Source: SZAS-79 sp038211455
Lineage (GTDB): Bacteria; Pseudomonadota; Gammaproteobacteria; Burkholderiales; SG8-39
Reading direction: 5' to 3'
Length of the DNA stretch: 31,523 nt
NCBI GenBank assembly: GCA_038211455.1
Contig: JBBQVP010000029.1
Coordinates: forward strand, 1 to 31,523
Under the pieces are notes generated by a model. It worked only from the letters and a program-made list of their open reading frames with translations. It had not been told where the DNA came from and searched no databases. Both the position numbers and the translations under genes were made by a program. How positions within the stretch are numbered: the first letter of the stretch is position 1; every line of letters starts with the position of its first letter. Of the stretch, positions 16,394 to 24,112 are shown one piece after another.

Positions 16394-17373
16394 GCAAGTA
16401 TCCGATCCACGTCGAGCTTGCCTGCCCGCACCCCGTCGCGCAGCGTGGCGATCGTCTGCCGCACGCCCTCCTCCAGGGGTATCCACCGCGCCTTGCCGAT
16501 CGCGCGGTCGAGTTCAGCGCTGTCGATTTCCGGCGTCACGCCCAGTTCGACGGGGTTGATCGTAATCGTGCCCTTTGCTTGCGGCGCTGCCAGCTCGATG
16601 GCCCTGACCACATCCGCCACCGAGGCCGAGGTGCCGCCGAGGTTGTAAACGGATGCACCCTGCGCACCCGCGCGCGCTGCGCGCAGGAACGCACGCGCGG
16701 CATCCTCCGCGAACTGGTAGACCAGCGTGTCACTGAACGAAATGCAGTAGCTTCGCCCGGCGGCCGCGGCCAGCATCGCCTTGGTCGGCGTCGAGGTCAT
16801 GCCCTGGTCGCGGCCCGGGCCGTACACCACGCAGGGGCGCAGGCCGATGCTCGCGACGCCGTAGTCCTGCCAGTAGATCCGCGCCATGCCCTCCCCGGCC
16901 TGCTTGTGCACGCCGTACAGGTTCATCGGGGCGGGCAGCGCAGCGTGCGCCAGCGGTCCCGGCGGATACAGGTCGGGCGGCCCGTAGACCGCCGTCGAAC
17001 TCGCGTACGCGTAGCCCTTCACCTGTTGCTTGTGCTTGCGCAGGGTCTCCAGCACGATCGCGCTGCCGAGCATGTTGACCCTGAGGCCCTGCAGCGGCTC
17101 GGCCTTGACGAACGGCACCTGGAACGCGGCCAGGTGCACCACATGAGTGATGCCGTGATCCGCGACGGCGTGCTCGAAGGCAGCGGCATCGGTGATGTCG
17201 GCCTCGATGAAGTTCACCTTGGCGAGTTGCGCATCGCTCATGATGAGCCGCAGGCGGCGGGGTTCGCCCGGCAGGTCGTAGGTCCACACCGGCACACCCT
17301 CTTCGACCAGCAGTTTCACCGTCCATGCGCCGATGCAGCCCAGCGCGCCCGTAACAAGGAATCGTTCGCTCAT
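16390..17373 (-). CDS. NAD-dependent epimerase/dehydratase (extended SDR)
   Basis: This 327-residue extended SDR has TGALGCIG at 8-15 for the dinucleotide. The acidic position at the end of the second strand is Asp33 in TYDLPGE. The catalytic Ser125/Ser126 in YASSTAVYG and Tyr153-x3-Lys157 in NLYGVHK are present. Family members act on nucleotide sugars or, in shorter divergent forms, on other carbonyl/hydroxyl substrates; the pathway cannot be inferred because no other sugar gene is nearby. ATG at 17373 has a GGAG motif about thirteen bases upstream, a longer gap than usual. Its stop overlaps the putative CTG start of the cyclase-TPR gene, so the two look translationally linked, an odd pairing of metabolic enzyme and signalling protein. 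Confidence 0.9.
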   Translation of the reverse strand: MSERFLVTGALGCIGAWTVKLLVEEGVPVWTYDLPGEPRRLRLIMSDAQLAKVNFIEADITDAAAFEHAVADHGITHVVHLAAFQVPFVKAEPLQGLRVNMLGSAIVLETLRKHKQQVKGYAYASSTAVYGPPDLYPPGPLAHAALPAPMNLYGVHKQAGEGMARIYWQDYGVASIGLRPCVVYGPGRDQGMTSTPTKAMLAAAAGRSYCISFSDTLVYQFAEDAARAFLRAARAGAQGASVYNLGGTSASVADVVRAIELAAPQAKGTITINPVELGVTPEIDSAELDRAIGKARWIPLEEGVRQTIATLRDGVRAGKLDVDRILA

Positions 17374-17517
17374 GTCCGCACCAAGCTCCTTTTTTGTCGG
17401 TTGTCAGTCGTTTGCACAGGCCGGCTTATCATCCACGGACGCGGCCACTCTCGTAATTTTCCCCCAGGTGCGAGGACAATCCTGCGACCCATCGCGTTCC
17501 GACGCGCGCTCACTGGA

Positions 17518-17937
17518 TCACCCTTCCCACGGATCCACGAGGTCCACGCCGAACGGTTTGAAGTCGGCGATGTTGCGGGTTGCGAGCCGCAAACTGTGCC
17601 TGATCGCCGTAGCGGCAATCAGGCCATCGGCCATCGAGGTCGATGAACCGCGCCGTGCGAGTTCCCCCGCGAGGCGCCCCCACTGATGCGCGACCGCGGC
17701 GTCGACGGCAAGAATGCGAGACTCATAACGCACGAGAAGCCCTTCGAACCAGGTTTCGAGCCGGGCGCGGCGCTTTCCCGCCGGCAGGCGCGCAACACCG
17801 CCCATCACTTCGCCTACTGTAATGGCGGAAAGAAAACAGCTGCCTTCCGGCGTGTTCCCCGTCCAGGCAAGGACGCGCGCGTCCGGGGAAGGTTTAACCA
17901 GTTCGGAGATGACGCAGGTGTCTAGCAGGATGTTCAC
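17518..17937 (-). CDS. vapC: VapC-type PIN-domain toxin
   Basis: This 139-residue PIN-domain ribonuclease carries the acidic metal-binding set Asp6 (LLDTCVISEL), Glu43 (TVGEVMGG), Asp104 (SMADGLIAATA) and Asp125 (NIADFKPFGV). VapC toxins cut tRNA or rRNA in the cytoplasm and are neutralised by the cognate antitoxin. Its ATG overlaps the antitoxin stop by four bases (ATGA), the standard coupling of such modules. All catalytic positions look intact, so it should be active. It lies between the epimerase run and the signalling operon and belongs to neither. The RNA target cannot be predicted. Confidence 0.93.
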   Translation of the reverse strand: MNILLDTCVISELVKPSPDARVLAWTGNTPEGSCFLSAITVGEVMGGVARLPAGKRRARLETWFEGLLVRYESRILAVDAAVAHQWGRLAGELARRGSSTSMADGLIAATAIRHSLRLATRNIADFKPFGVDLVDPWEG

Positions 17938-18179
17938 AACTTGACCAGCCTGCCGGGCGATCGGTCGCGCTCAACACGCAGCCGCACCCCCTTCCCCGGG
18001 GCCGCGCGCAGGTAGTCCCATAACGACGCACCGCTCAGCCGGTCAAATTCACGCGCCGAAACGATGACCGCGACGCGCTTGCCATGGCGCGTCACCGTTT
18101 GTGGCCCGGACTTGTCAGCACGATCAATGACTTCGCTCAGCTTGTTTTTCGCTTCCTGCAGGGGCCAGGTGATTGCCAT
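17934..18179 (-). CDS. Phd/YefM-type antitoxin
   Basis: This 81-residue antitoxin has the Phd/YefM N-terminal DNA-binding fold: TWPLQEAKNKLSEVID followed by PQTVTRHGKRVAVIVSAREFDRL. The C-terminal third is basic and probably unfolded until it wraps the toxin. AGGAG lies six bases before the ATG. The pair is a Phd-like antitoxin with a VapC toxin, a common mixed combination. It is expected to bind its own promoter; a tandem 15-bp repeat overlapping a -10 box lies 26-55 bases upstream. Confidence 0.92.
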   Translation of the reverse strand: MAITWPLQEAKNKLSEVIDRADKSGPQTVTRHGKRVAVIVSAREFDRLSGASLWDYLRAAPGKGVRLRVERDRSPGRLVKL

Positions 18180-18204
18180 CGAGTGCTCCTAAATTCTGGA
18201 TGAA

Positions 18205-18257
18205 CTAGCCGAACTGTATCTAGCCGAATTGTATCTTGCACGGGCCCTGCGTGTCCG
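18205..18257 (-). promoter_or_regulatory. Toxin-antitoxin promoter with tandem 15-bp operator repeat
   Basis: Two adjacent 15-bp direct repeats (18205-18219 and 18220-18234) differ at one base; on the plus strand each reads CTAGCCGAAYTGTAT. On the minus strand the upstream copy contains TACAAT (18228-18233), a good -10 box, with CGGACA (18252-18257) 18 bases upstream as a partial -35. The arrangement is what is expected of an autoregulated antitoxin operator. Repressor binding is inferred, not shown. Confidence 0.6.
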
Positions 18258-18418
18258 GCGTCAATCGATCACCCTCGTGGCCAGCAGCAGCAGCGACAAC
18301 CGGTGACCCGGCGTCCTGTAAATTCGAAATATTTATCAGATAAACTCCGCTCAGGGTGCGGCCTTCAGGCCAGTTGGTGTACCGATACCGATACATCGAA
18401 GAGTACCGGGCGAGGCTT
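18258..18418. other. Gap between signalling operon and toxin-antitoxin promoter
   Basis: No gene is seen here. It contains a perfect 13-bp A/T-rich palindrome TTTATCAGATAAA (18332-18344), a small GGCC-TTCA-GGCC hairpin (18360-18371) and the second copy of the 18-bp palindrome (18378-18395). One of these may end the minus-strand signalling transcript, but none has a T-run of terminator quality. Confidence 0.4.
18378..18395. repeat. 18-bp imperfect palindrome TGTACCG-N4-CGATACA (copy 2)
   Basis: This matches the perfect palindrome at 5052-5069 at 15 of 18 positions, with one mismatch between the arms (TGTACCG against CGATACA). Like copy 1 it lies just 3' of a gene, 23 bases beyond the receiver-cyclase stop. 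Confidence 0.45.
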
Positions 18419-19549
18419 TCAGGCGACTGGTTTCATGCACGAAACGGAAAACGCCGGCACCGGTTGGGCGATGCCCTTCAACTGCAGGGGTCCGACATCC
18501 TCGGCTTCGACCTGTTCCCCGACCATCGCCATGATCTTGCGATCGACGAGCACCACCCCTGCCCCGGCCTCCGAGCACAGCCGCGCCGCGAGGTTCGTGA
18601 CGTTGCCGATCGCCGCATAGTCCCAGCGCCCCTCGAAGCCGATCGCGCCCAGCGTCGCATAGCCTTGCGCCACGCCACAGCCCAGCCCGAGGTCATAGCC
18701 GCGCTTTTTCCACACCGCGGCGATCGGCGGAAACGCGTCACGCATCGCCAGCGCCATCTTCACCGCCTGCTCGGCCGGACGCTCCATGGGCACCGGGTCG
18801 TTGAAGAACACCATGATCGCGTCCCCGGCGAAGCGCTCCAGCGTGCCGCCGTGTGCGAGCACGATGCGGCCCATGTCGGCGTGGTACTGGCGCAGCAGTT
18901 CCATCACCTCCTCGGGCTCGGCGCGGTCGGTGAACGCGGTGAAGCCGCGCAGGTCGATGAACACCACGCTGATCTCGCGCCGGTGGGTCTTGAGCAGTTC
19001 CTCCCCGCCCCCGGTGACGATGGCCTCGGCCAGCTGCGGCGAAAAGAACCCCTTCAGCCGCCCGAGCCGCTCGAGCTGCGAGACCTGTTCCTGCACCCGG
19101 CCTTCGAGCTTGTCGTTCCACTGCGCAAGTTGCGCGGTCTTGGCGAGCACTTCGTCCTGCAGCGACTTGATGCGCAGCAGCGACTTCACCCGCGCGAACA
19201 GCTCGGCCTGGTTGATCGGCTTGGAAAGGAAATCATCCGCCCCGGCCTCGATGCCCTTGACGCGCTCTTCCTTGGGGTCCAGGGACGTACACAGCACCAC
19301 CGGCAGCAGCGCGGTCGCAGGATTCGCGCGCAACGCGCGGCAGACGTCGTAGCCGGACAGGCCGGGCATCATGATATCGAGCAGCATGATGTCCGGCGGG
19401 TCCGCAGCAACCTTCGCCAGCGCTTCCTCGCCGTTGACCGCAGTGGAGACCACGTACCCTTTCATGCCGAGGATGTCGGCCAGCAGCTTGACGTTATGCG
19501 GCGTGTCGTCGACGACGAGGATCTTCGCCCCCGGGGGCGTCGCGCTCAT
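18419..19549 (-). CDS. Response regulator with class III adenylate/guanylate cyclase output domain
   Basis: This 376-residue protein has a receiver domain at 8-128: Asp14/Asp15 in LVVDDT, phosphoacceptor Asp58 in MLLDIMMPG, and Lys112 in SKPINQ. A helical or coiled-coil linker spans 130-170. The class III cyclase domain covers 190-370: metal-binding Asp201 in VVFIDLRGFT and Asp245 in RFAGDAIM, Asp312 in RWDYAAIG, and Asn321/Arg325 in VTNLAAR. All metal and transition-state residues are canonical; the usual adenine-selecting Lys appears as Arg241, so specificity is open. It should make a cyclic nucleotide in response to phosphorylation. The ATG overlaps the stop of the single-domain receiver (ATGA), making it the last gene of a kinase-receiver-cyclase operon. 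Confidence 0.95.
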   Translation of the reverse strand: MSATPPGAKILVVDDTPHNVKLLADILGMKGYVVSTAVNGEEALAKVAADPPDIMLLDIMMPGLSGYDVCRALRANPATALLPVVLCTSLDPKEERVKGIEAGADDFLSKPINQAELFARVKSLLRIKSLQDEVLAKTAQLAQWNDKLEGRVQEQVSQLERLGRLKGFFSPQLAEAIVTGGGEELLKTHRREISVVFIDLRGFTAFTDRAEPEEVMELLRQYHADMGRIVLAHGGTLERFAGDAIMVFFNDPVPMERPAEQAVKMALAMRDAFPPIAAVWKKRGYDLGLGCGVAQGYATLGAIGFEGRWDYAAIGNVTNLAARLCSEAGAGVVLVDRKIMAMVGEQVEAEDVGPLQLKGIAQPVPAFSVSCMKPVA

Positions 19550-19920
19550 GCCCTGTCCGTTTCCAGCACCGACTTCACCGAAGCGAGAAATTCGCGCAGG
19601 TTGATCGGCTTTTCAATGAATCCGTCAAAGCCTGAATCGACGACCTCCTTCTTGTCCTGCTGCATCACCGAGGCCGTAATGGCCACCACCGGGATCTGCG
19701 CGGTCGAGGTTTCGGCGCGCAGCACCTTGAGTGCCTCGATGCCGTTCATGCCGGGCAGCTGGATGTCCATCAGCACGAGGTCTGGCTTGTTGGCGATCGC
19801 AAGTTCGATGCCCTCTTCGGCCGTGCCCGCCTCGAGGGTCTGGTAGCCCTTGGCCTGCAGGATGTCGCGCACCAGCTTCATGTTTTTTTCGTTGTCTTCG
19901 ACGATCAGGATCAGGCTCAT
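19546..19920 (-). CDS. Single-domain response regulator (DivK-like)
   Basis: This 124-residue stand-alone receiver has an acidic pocket Glu8/Asp9 (LIVEDNE), phosphoacceptor Asp52 (LVLMDIQLPG), switch Thr in AITAS and Lys in IEKPIN. It has no output domain, so it should work as a phosphate shuttle or by protein-protein contact, as CheY- and DivK-type receivers do. It overlaps the kinase stop upstream and the receiver-cyclase start downstream by four bases each, so the three proteins are made together. It may relay or compete for phosphate between kinase and cyclase; the direction is not shown by sequence. Confidence 0.95.
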   Translation of the reverse strand: MSLILIVEDNEKNMKLVRDILQAKGYQTLEAGTAEEGIELAIANKPDLVLMDIQLPGMNGIEALKVLRAETSTAQIPVVAITASVMQQDKKEVVDSGFDGFIEKPINLREFLASVKSVLETDRA

Positions 19921-22316
19921 GGCTGGCTCACGATGGTGAATGTGAATGTCGATCCCTTGCCAGGCTCGCTCTCCAGCCAGAGGCGGCCGCCGTGCAGCTC
20001 GACGAACCGCTTGGTGAGCGCCAGGCCAAGGCCCGTACCCTCGTTCTTGTTGGTGTAGTGCCGGCCGACCTGGCGGAACTCCTCGAACACCGCGGACTGG
20101 TCCTCCGGCGCAATGCCGATACCGGTGTCCTTCACCGCGACCTCCAGCGCGCCCTCGTGCAGCCGCGCGTGGACAGTGACACGGCCGCTGTCCGGCGTGA
20201 ACTTGACCGCGTTGGACAGGAGATTCAGCAGGATCTGCTTGAACTTGCGCTCGTCGGCGCAGAACTCGCCCACCTGCGGGTCGACTTCCAGCGCGAGCCC
20301 GATGCCGTGGCGCGTCGCGCGCTCGCGAATCAGCGTTAGCGCGTTGGCCAGCGCTTCAGGCACGTTGAATTCGGAGGGCTCCAGATCCATGCGCCCGGCC
20401 TCGATCTTGGAGAGATCCAGGATGTCATTGATGAGCGACAGCAGGTGCTTGCCCGAGGTGAAGATGTCCTTGAGGTAGTCCTCCTGCTTTTCGTTGAGCT
20501 CGCCGAACATCCTGTCGATCAGCACTTCCGAGAATCCGATGATCGCGTTGAGCGGCGTCCTCAACTCGTGCGACATGTTGGCGAGAAACTCCGACTTGTG
20601 CTTGCCGGCGATCTCCAGCTGGCGGCTCTTTTCCTGGATCTCGTTGAACAGGCGCACGTTCTCGATTGCGATCACGGCCTGGCTGGCGAAGGTTTCGAGC
20701 AGGTCCACTTGCTTGCCGCTGAATGCCGAGGGCTGCGCATGCAGCACGACGATCGCACCAATCGCCTCGCCTTCGCGGAACATCGGGGTCGAGAGCATAG
20801 AGCGATGGCCCAGCATTTCGCTCAGCTTGCGACCACGGGAGTCTTCGGGCAACTCCGCCATGTTGCCAAAGTTGATGGTCTTCCCGTCGAGGATGGACCT
20901 GCCCACCACAGTTTCCCGGTTAACTTCCGCCGGGAACAGCCCAAGCAGGTCGTTTTCGAGGTCCTTGCCCAGGTTCCCCTGCAGCGCCACCGCGCGCAGC
21001 AGACCATCATCCCCCTTGAGAACAACGCCGACCGTGAGGCCGTTGAACAGGCGCAGCGCGCTCTTCACGATCGCATCGAACACCGGCTGCACGTCCGTGG
21101 GCGAACCACTGATCACGCGCAGTATCTCCGCCGTCGCGGTCTGCTGGCCCAGCGTCTCGGTCAGCTCGGCGGTGCGCTCGTTCACCTTTCGCTCCAGGCC
21201 GAGGTAAGACTCGCGCAACTGGGAGGTCATGCGGTTGAACTGCTGGGCGAGCGCCTCGAGCTCGTCGCCCGTGCGGATGTCGAGCATGTGGTCGAGTTCG
21301 CCTTCGCCGATGCGCTGCGCGCCCTCCTGCAGGGCGCGGATCGGTCGCACCATGCCGCGCGCGAGCCACCAGGCGGTAAGCGCCGAGATCAGCAGGCCGC
21401 CGAGCATCAGCAGCGCCGTGCGCACGATCATGGCATTGAGCGTCGCGTACACCTCTGACACCGGCTGTTCGACGAACACCTTCCATTTGAGCGGCTCGAC
21501 GCCCGCGTAGGCGTTGAGGACTTCGTGCCCGTTCAGGTCGCGGGTAAGCTGCGCGGGCGCATCGTCCGGGGAGCCCGGGCCCGCCAGCGCCACCTTGACG
21601 TGCTCGAGCTTCGAGAGGTCGGTCTTGCGCAAAACCAGCCCGATGTCGGGGTCGGCTATCAGACGGCCGAGGCCATCCACCACATATGCCTTGCCCTTCT
21701 TGCCGATGCGGATCCGCGTCACCACGTCCCAGATGAACTTGAGATTGACCTCGGCGATCGTCACCGCGCCCGATGAGCCCGACGAGCGCAGCGCGATCGC
21801 CATGTAGGGCTCGGTCTCCTTGCGGAAATAGACCGGACCGAACCAGGTCTGGCCGGGCTTGGCGGCGAGAAATGCGGGGTCCTGCGATCGATTCCTGGAG
21901 GAACCCGCCACGTCCATTGACAGGCGCGACACCGAGAGGATCTCCTCGCCTTTCGCATTCAGCTGGGTGATGTCGGTGACGGCGGGCACCTGGCGGAGCA
22001 GCTTGAGGAACTCGATGCGGCGCTGTTCGACGCCTTCCGTGCCCAGTTGCGGAAGCGCGGCAAACCCGAGCTGCTGCTCGATCTGGCGGACGAACTGTTC
22101 GATGCGCGAGGCGGCGGCCACCGCCTTTTCCTGCTGCAGGTTGGCGAGCGCGGCCTTGTTTTCCTGGTAGGAGAAGTAGACGCTGATCCCGCTGGAGGCA
22201 AGCAACACCCCGCTGACCAGCCCGAGGATCAGTAGAAAGTATTTCCGGAAAAGCCGACCCCGATGACCGCCTCTGGCGGCAGCAGTTGCTTCGACTACCG
22301 GTTCGGTTGGCTTCAT
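19917..22316 (-). CDS. Membrane sensor histidine kinase (Cache-HAMP-GAF-HisKA-HATPase)
   Basis: This 799-residue inner-membrane kinase has a short basic cytoplasmic head, a first membrane helix at about 26-48, and a large periplasmic region at 50-296 resembling a double Cache sensor. A second helix at about 297-319, HAMP at 320-375, a coiled-coil and a GAF domain at 400-560 follow. HisKA has phospho-His583 in MSHELRTPLN. The ATPase core carries the N-box Asn698/Asn702 (NLLSNAVKF), Asp730 in KDTGIGI and the G2 box EGTGLGLAL. There is no attached receiver. Periplasmic Cache domains usually bind small acids, amino acids or amines, so an extracellular metabolite signal is likely; GAF may sense a second ligand. 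ATG at 22316 is preceded by AAAGG. It is the first gene of the signalling operon and is divergent from the acyl-CoA synthetase. Confidence 0.95.
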   Translation of the reverse strand: MKPTEPVVEATAAARGGHRGRLFRKYFLLILGLVSGVLLASSGISVYFSYQENKAALANLQQEKAVAAASRIEQFVRQIEQQLGFAALPQLGTEGVEQRRIEFLKLLRQVPAVTDITQLNAKGEEILSVSRLSMDVAGSSRNRSQDPAFLAAKPGQTWFGPVYFRKETEPYMAIALRSSGSSGAVTIAEVNLKFIWDVVTRIRIGKKGKAYVVDGLGRLIADPDIGLVLRKTDLSKLEHVKVALAGPGSPDDAPAQLTRDLNGHEVLNAYAGVEPLKWKVFVEQPVSEVYATLNAMIVRTALLMLGGLLISALTAWWLARGMVRPIRALQEGAQRIGEGELDHMLDIRTGDELEALAQQFNRMTSQLRESYLGLERKVNERTAELTETLGQQTATAEILRVISGSPTDVQPVFDAIVKSALRLFNGLTVGVVLKGDDGLLRAVALQGNLGKDLENDLLGLFPAEVNRETVVGRSILDGKTINFGNMAELPEDSRGRKLSEMLGHRSMLSTPMFREGEAIGAIVVLHAQPSAFSGKQVDLLETFASQAVIAIENVRLFNEIQEKSRQLEIAGKHKSEFLANMSHELRTPLNAIIGFSEVLIDRMFGELNEKQEDYLKDIFTSGKHLLSLINDILDLSKIEAGRMDLEPSEFNVPEALANALTLIRERATRHGIGLALEVDPQVGEFCADERKFKQILLNLLSNAVKFTPDSGRVTVHARLHEGALEVAVKDTGIGIAPEDQSAVFEEFRQVGRHYTNKNEGTGLGLALTKRFVELHGGRLWLESEPGKGSTFTFTIVSQP

Positions 22317-22324
22317 AAGACCTT

Positions 22325-22350
22325 TGAAGTGCGATCACTTTATCACTTCA
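22325..22350. promoter_or_regulatory. Inverted repeat just upstream of the sensor-kinase start
   Basis: TGAAGTG (22325-22331) and CACTTCA (22344-22350) form a perfect 7-bp inverted repeat with a 12-base spacer that itself holds another CACTT. It lies 9 bases before the kinase ATG and about 48 bases before the divergent promoter box. It could be an operator or, in the kinase mRNA, a hairpin beside the ribosome binding site. Confidence 0.4.
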
Positions 22351-22397
22351 CGATTGCGTATTTGCATGCGGTTCGCGAGCGTGGCGGCCTCACGACC

Positions 22398-22403
22398 TAT
22401 AAT
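22398..22403 (+). promoter_or_regulatory. Consensus -10 box next to the acyl-CoA synthetase start
   Basis: A perfect TATAAT ends eight bases before the ATG at 22412, so transcription would begin about at the start codon. There is no ribosome binding site in between. The -35 region is poor. The layout suggests a leaderless or nearly leaderless mRNA. Confidence 0.5.
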
Positions 22404-22411
22404 CCCGCGCC

Positions 22412-24010
22412 ATGACTGCGCCCCACTTCGCGTTCTGGCCGACAGGCCTGCCGCACCACCTCACCGAACCGGCGGTCACGCTGCACGCCGCCTTCGAAAA
22501 TTCCGCACGGCAGCATCCTGACAAGGCGCTAACGCATTTCGAGGGCGAGTCGCTCAGCTATGGGGAAGCGCTCCGCCAGGCCGAGGCCCTGGCCGGGTAT
22601 CTCCAGCAGGACTGCGGCGTGCGACGGGGCGACCGTGTCCTGGTAGACCTGCAGAACAGCGCGCATTTCGTCATCGCGATGTATGCGGTGCTGCGCGCGG
22701 ATGCGGTGATGGTCCCGATCAGCCCGGCAAACCTTGCGGAAGAAATCGCCCACTACATCAAGGACAGCGGCGCGAAGGTGGCGATTGCGGGCGCCGAGGT
22801 TGCGGAGCGCTTCGCCGCGATTGAACAGGCGCGCCTGCTGGTGGCGGGAAGTCCCGACTGGTCGGCGGCCATCGCCGCCGGCCGCATTCCCTCAGCCTCG
22901 ACCTCGGGGCCCGGCGATCTGTGCATGCTGCCCTACACCTCGGGCAGCACCGGGCTGCCCAAGGGCTGCATGCACACCCACGCCGGCATACTGCACAACG
23001 TGGTCGGCTCGGTGCTGTGGAAAAAAGTCACCGTCGATACTGTGGCGCTGGCGACCGCGCCGTTCTTCCACGTGACCGGACTCGTCCACAGCCTGCTTGC
23101 CACGGTGCAGGCCGGCGGCAGCATCGTCATCCAGCAGCGCTGGGACCCGGCACTCGCCGCCGCGCTCGTCGAGCGCTACCGCTGCACCCACTGGGACAAC
23201 GTTCCCACGATGGTGGTAGACCTGCTCTCCAACCCGGAGGCGATGCGGCACGATGTGTCGTCCCTCAAGTTCATTTTTGGCGGTGGCGCGGCGATGCCCG
23301 AGGCGATCGCGCAGAAACTGAAAGACATCTGCGGCGTGGATTTCATCGAGGGATACGGGCTCACGGAGACGATTTCGCAAACCCACATGAACCCGCCGCA
23401 ACGCCCGAAACGCCAGTGCCTGGGGATTCCGGTGTTCGATACCGAGTCGTTTGTCATCGACCCCGACACCCGGATCGTCCTCCCGCCGGGGGAATCCGGG
23501 GAGATTGTGGTGCGCGGCCCCCAACTGCTCACCGGCTACTGGAAAAGGGAAGCGGAGACGCAAGCTGCGTGGATTACGGTCGACGGACCCGGCGGGGGCA
23601 AATCCTACTTTCGCACGGGCGACCTCGGCCATATGGACGAGGACGGGTACTTCTTCATATCGGATCGCCTGAAGCGCATGATCAACGCAGCCGGGCTGAA
23701 GGTCTGGCCGGCGCAGGTTGAAGCGGCGATGTACCGGCATCCCGCGATCCGCGAGTGCTGCATCATCGCGACACCGGATGCGCGCAAGGGCGAGGCGGTG
23801 AAGGCGGTGGTGGTGCTCAGGCCCGAAGCGGCGGGAACGACGGCGGCGGACATCATCGCGTGGATGCGAGAGCGGATGGCGGCGTACAAGGTACCGCGCA
23901 GCATCGACTTCATCGATGCGCTGCCGCGCACGCCGTCGGGAAAGATCCAGTGGCGCTCGCTGCAGGAAAAGGAGATTGCGGCCGCGGTAAAGGCAGGAAA
24001 GGCGCAATGA
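22412..24010 (+). CDS. AMP-binding acyl-CoA synthetase (fatty-acid/aryl-CoA ligase type)
   Basis: This 532-residue adenylate-forming enzyme activates a carboxylic acid with ATP and transfers it to CoA. Motifs in order are the P-loop-like YTSGSTGLPKG (175-185), GYGLTE around 315, the hinge YFRTGDLGHMDEDGY with SDRLKR, and catalytic Lys at about 511 in TPSGKIQWRS. The length is typical for medium/long-chain acyl-CoA or 4-coumarate-type ligases. ATG at 22412 begins the natural N-terminus and no ribosome binding site precedes it. It is divergent from the sensor-kinase operon, and a control link between them is possible. The acid cannot be named; the variety of catabolic enzymes nearby would suit an aromatic or aliphatic carboxylate. 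Confidence 0.94.
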   Translation: MTAPHFAFWPTGLPHHLTEPAVTLHAAFENSARQHPDKALTHFEGESLSYGEALRQAEALAGYLQQDCGVRRGDRVLVDLQNSAHFVIAMYAVLRADAVMVPISPANLAEEIAHYIKDSGAKVAIAGAEVAERFAAIEQARLLVAGSPDWSAAIAAGRIPSASTSGPGDLCMLPYTSGSTGLPKGCMHTHAGILHNVVGSVLWKKVTVDTVALATAPFFHVTGLVHSLLATVQAGGSIVIQQRWDPALAAALVERYRCTHWDNVPTMVVDLLSNPEAMRHDVSSLKFIFGGGAAMPEAIAQKLKDICGVDFIEGYGLTETISQTHMNPPQRPKRQCLGIPVFDTESFVIDPDTRIVLPPGESGEIVVRGPQLLTGYWKREAETQAAWITVDGPGGGKSYFRTGDLGHMDEDGYFFISDRLKRMINAAGLKVWPAQVEAAMYRHPAIRECCIIATPDARKGEAVKAVVVLRPEAAGTTAADIIAWMRERMAAYKVPRSIDFIDALPRTPSGKIQWRSLQEKEIAAAVKAGKAQ

Positions 24011-24082
24011 CCCGAATGGGAGCGCAGACTGGCCAGTAGACGCACGTCCAGGCTTGCAGCGCCCCGCCTTGCCGGAACAAAC

Positions 24083-24097
24083 CGCGGATTTTCCGCG
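24083..24097 (+). terminator. Small GC hairpin before the MATE gene
   Basis: CGCGGA-TTT-TCCGCG forms a 6-bp stem 15 bases before the MATE start. There is no T-run after it, so it may be a weak terminator of the synthetase transcript or a structure near the MATE start, which itself has no clear ribosome binding site. Confidence 0.25.
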
Positions 24098-24112
24098 CAC
24101 CCATGAAACCGC

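Noticed and set aside
16279..19846. Long plus-strand open frames opposite the epimerase, cyclase and receiver genes
   Set aside because: Antisense shadows typical of GC-rich DNA; the minus-strand genes carry full domain signatures.
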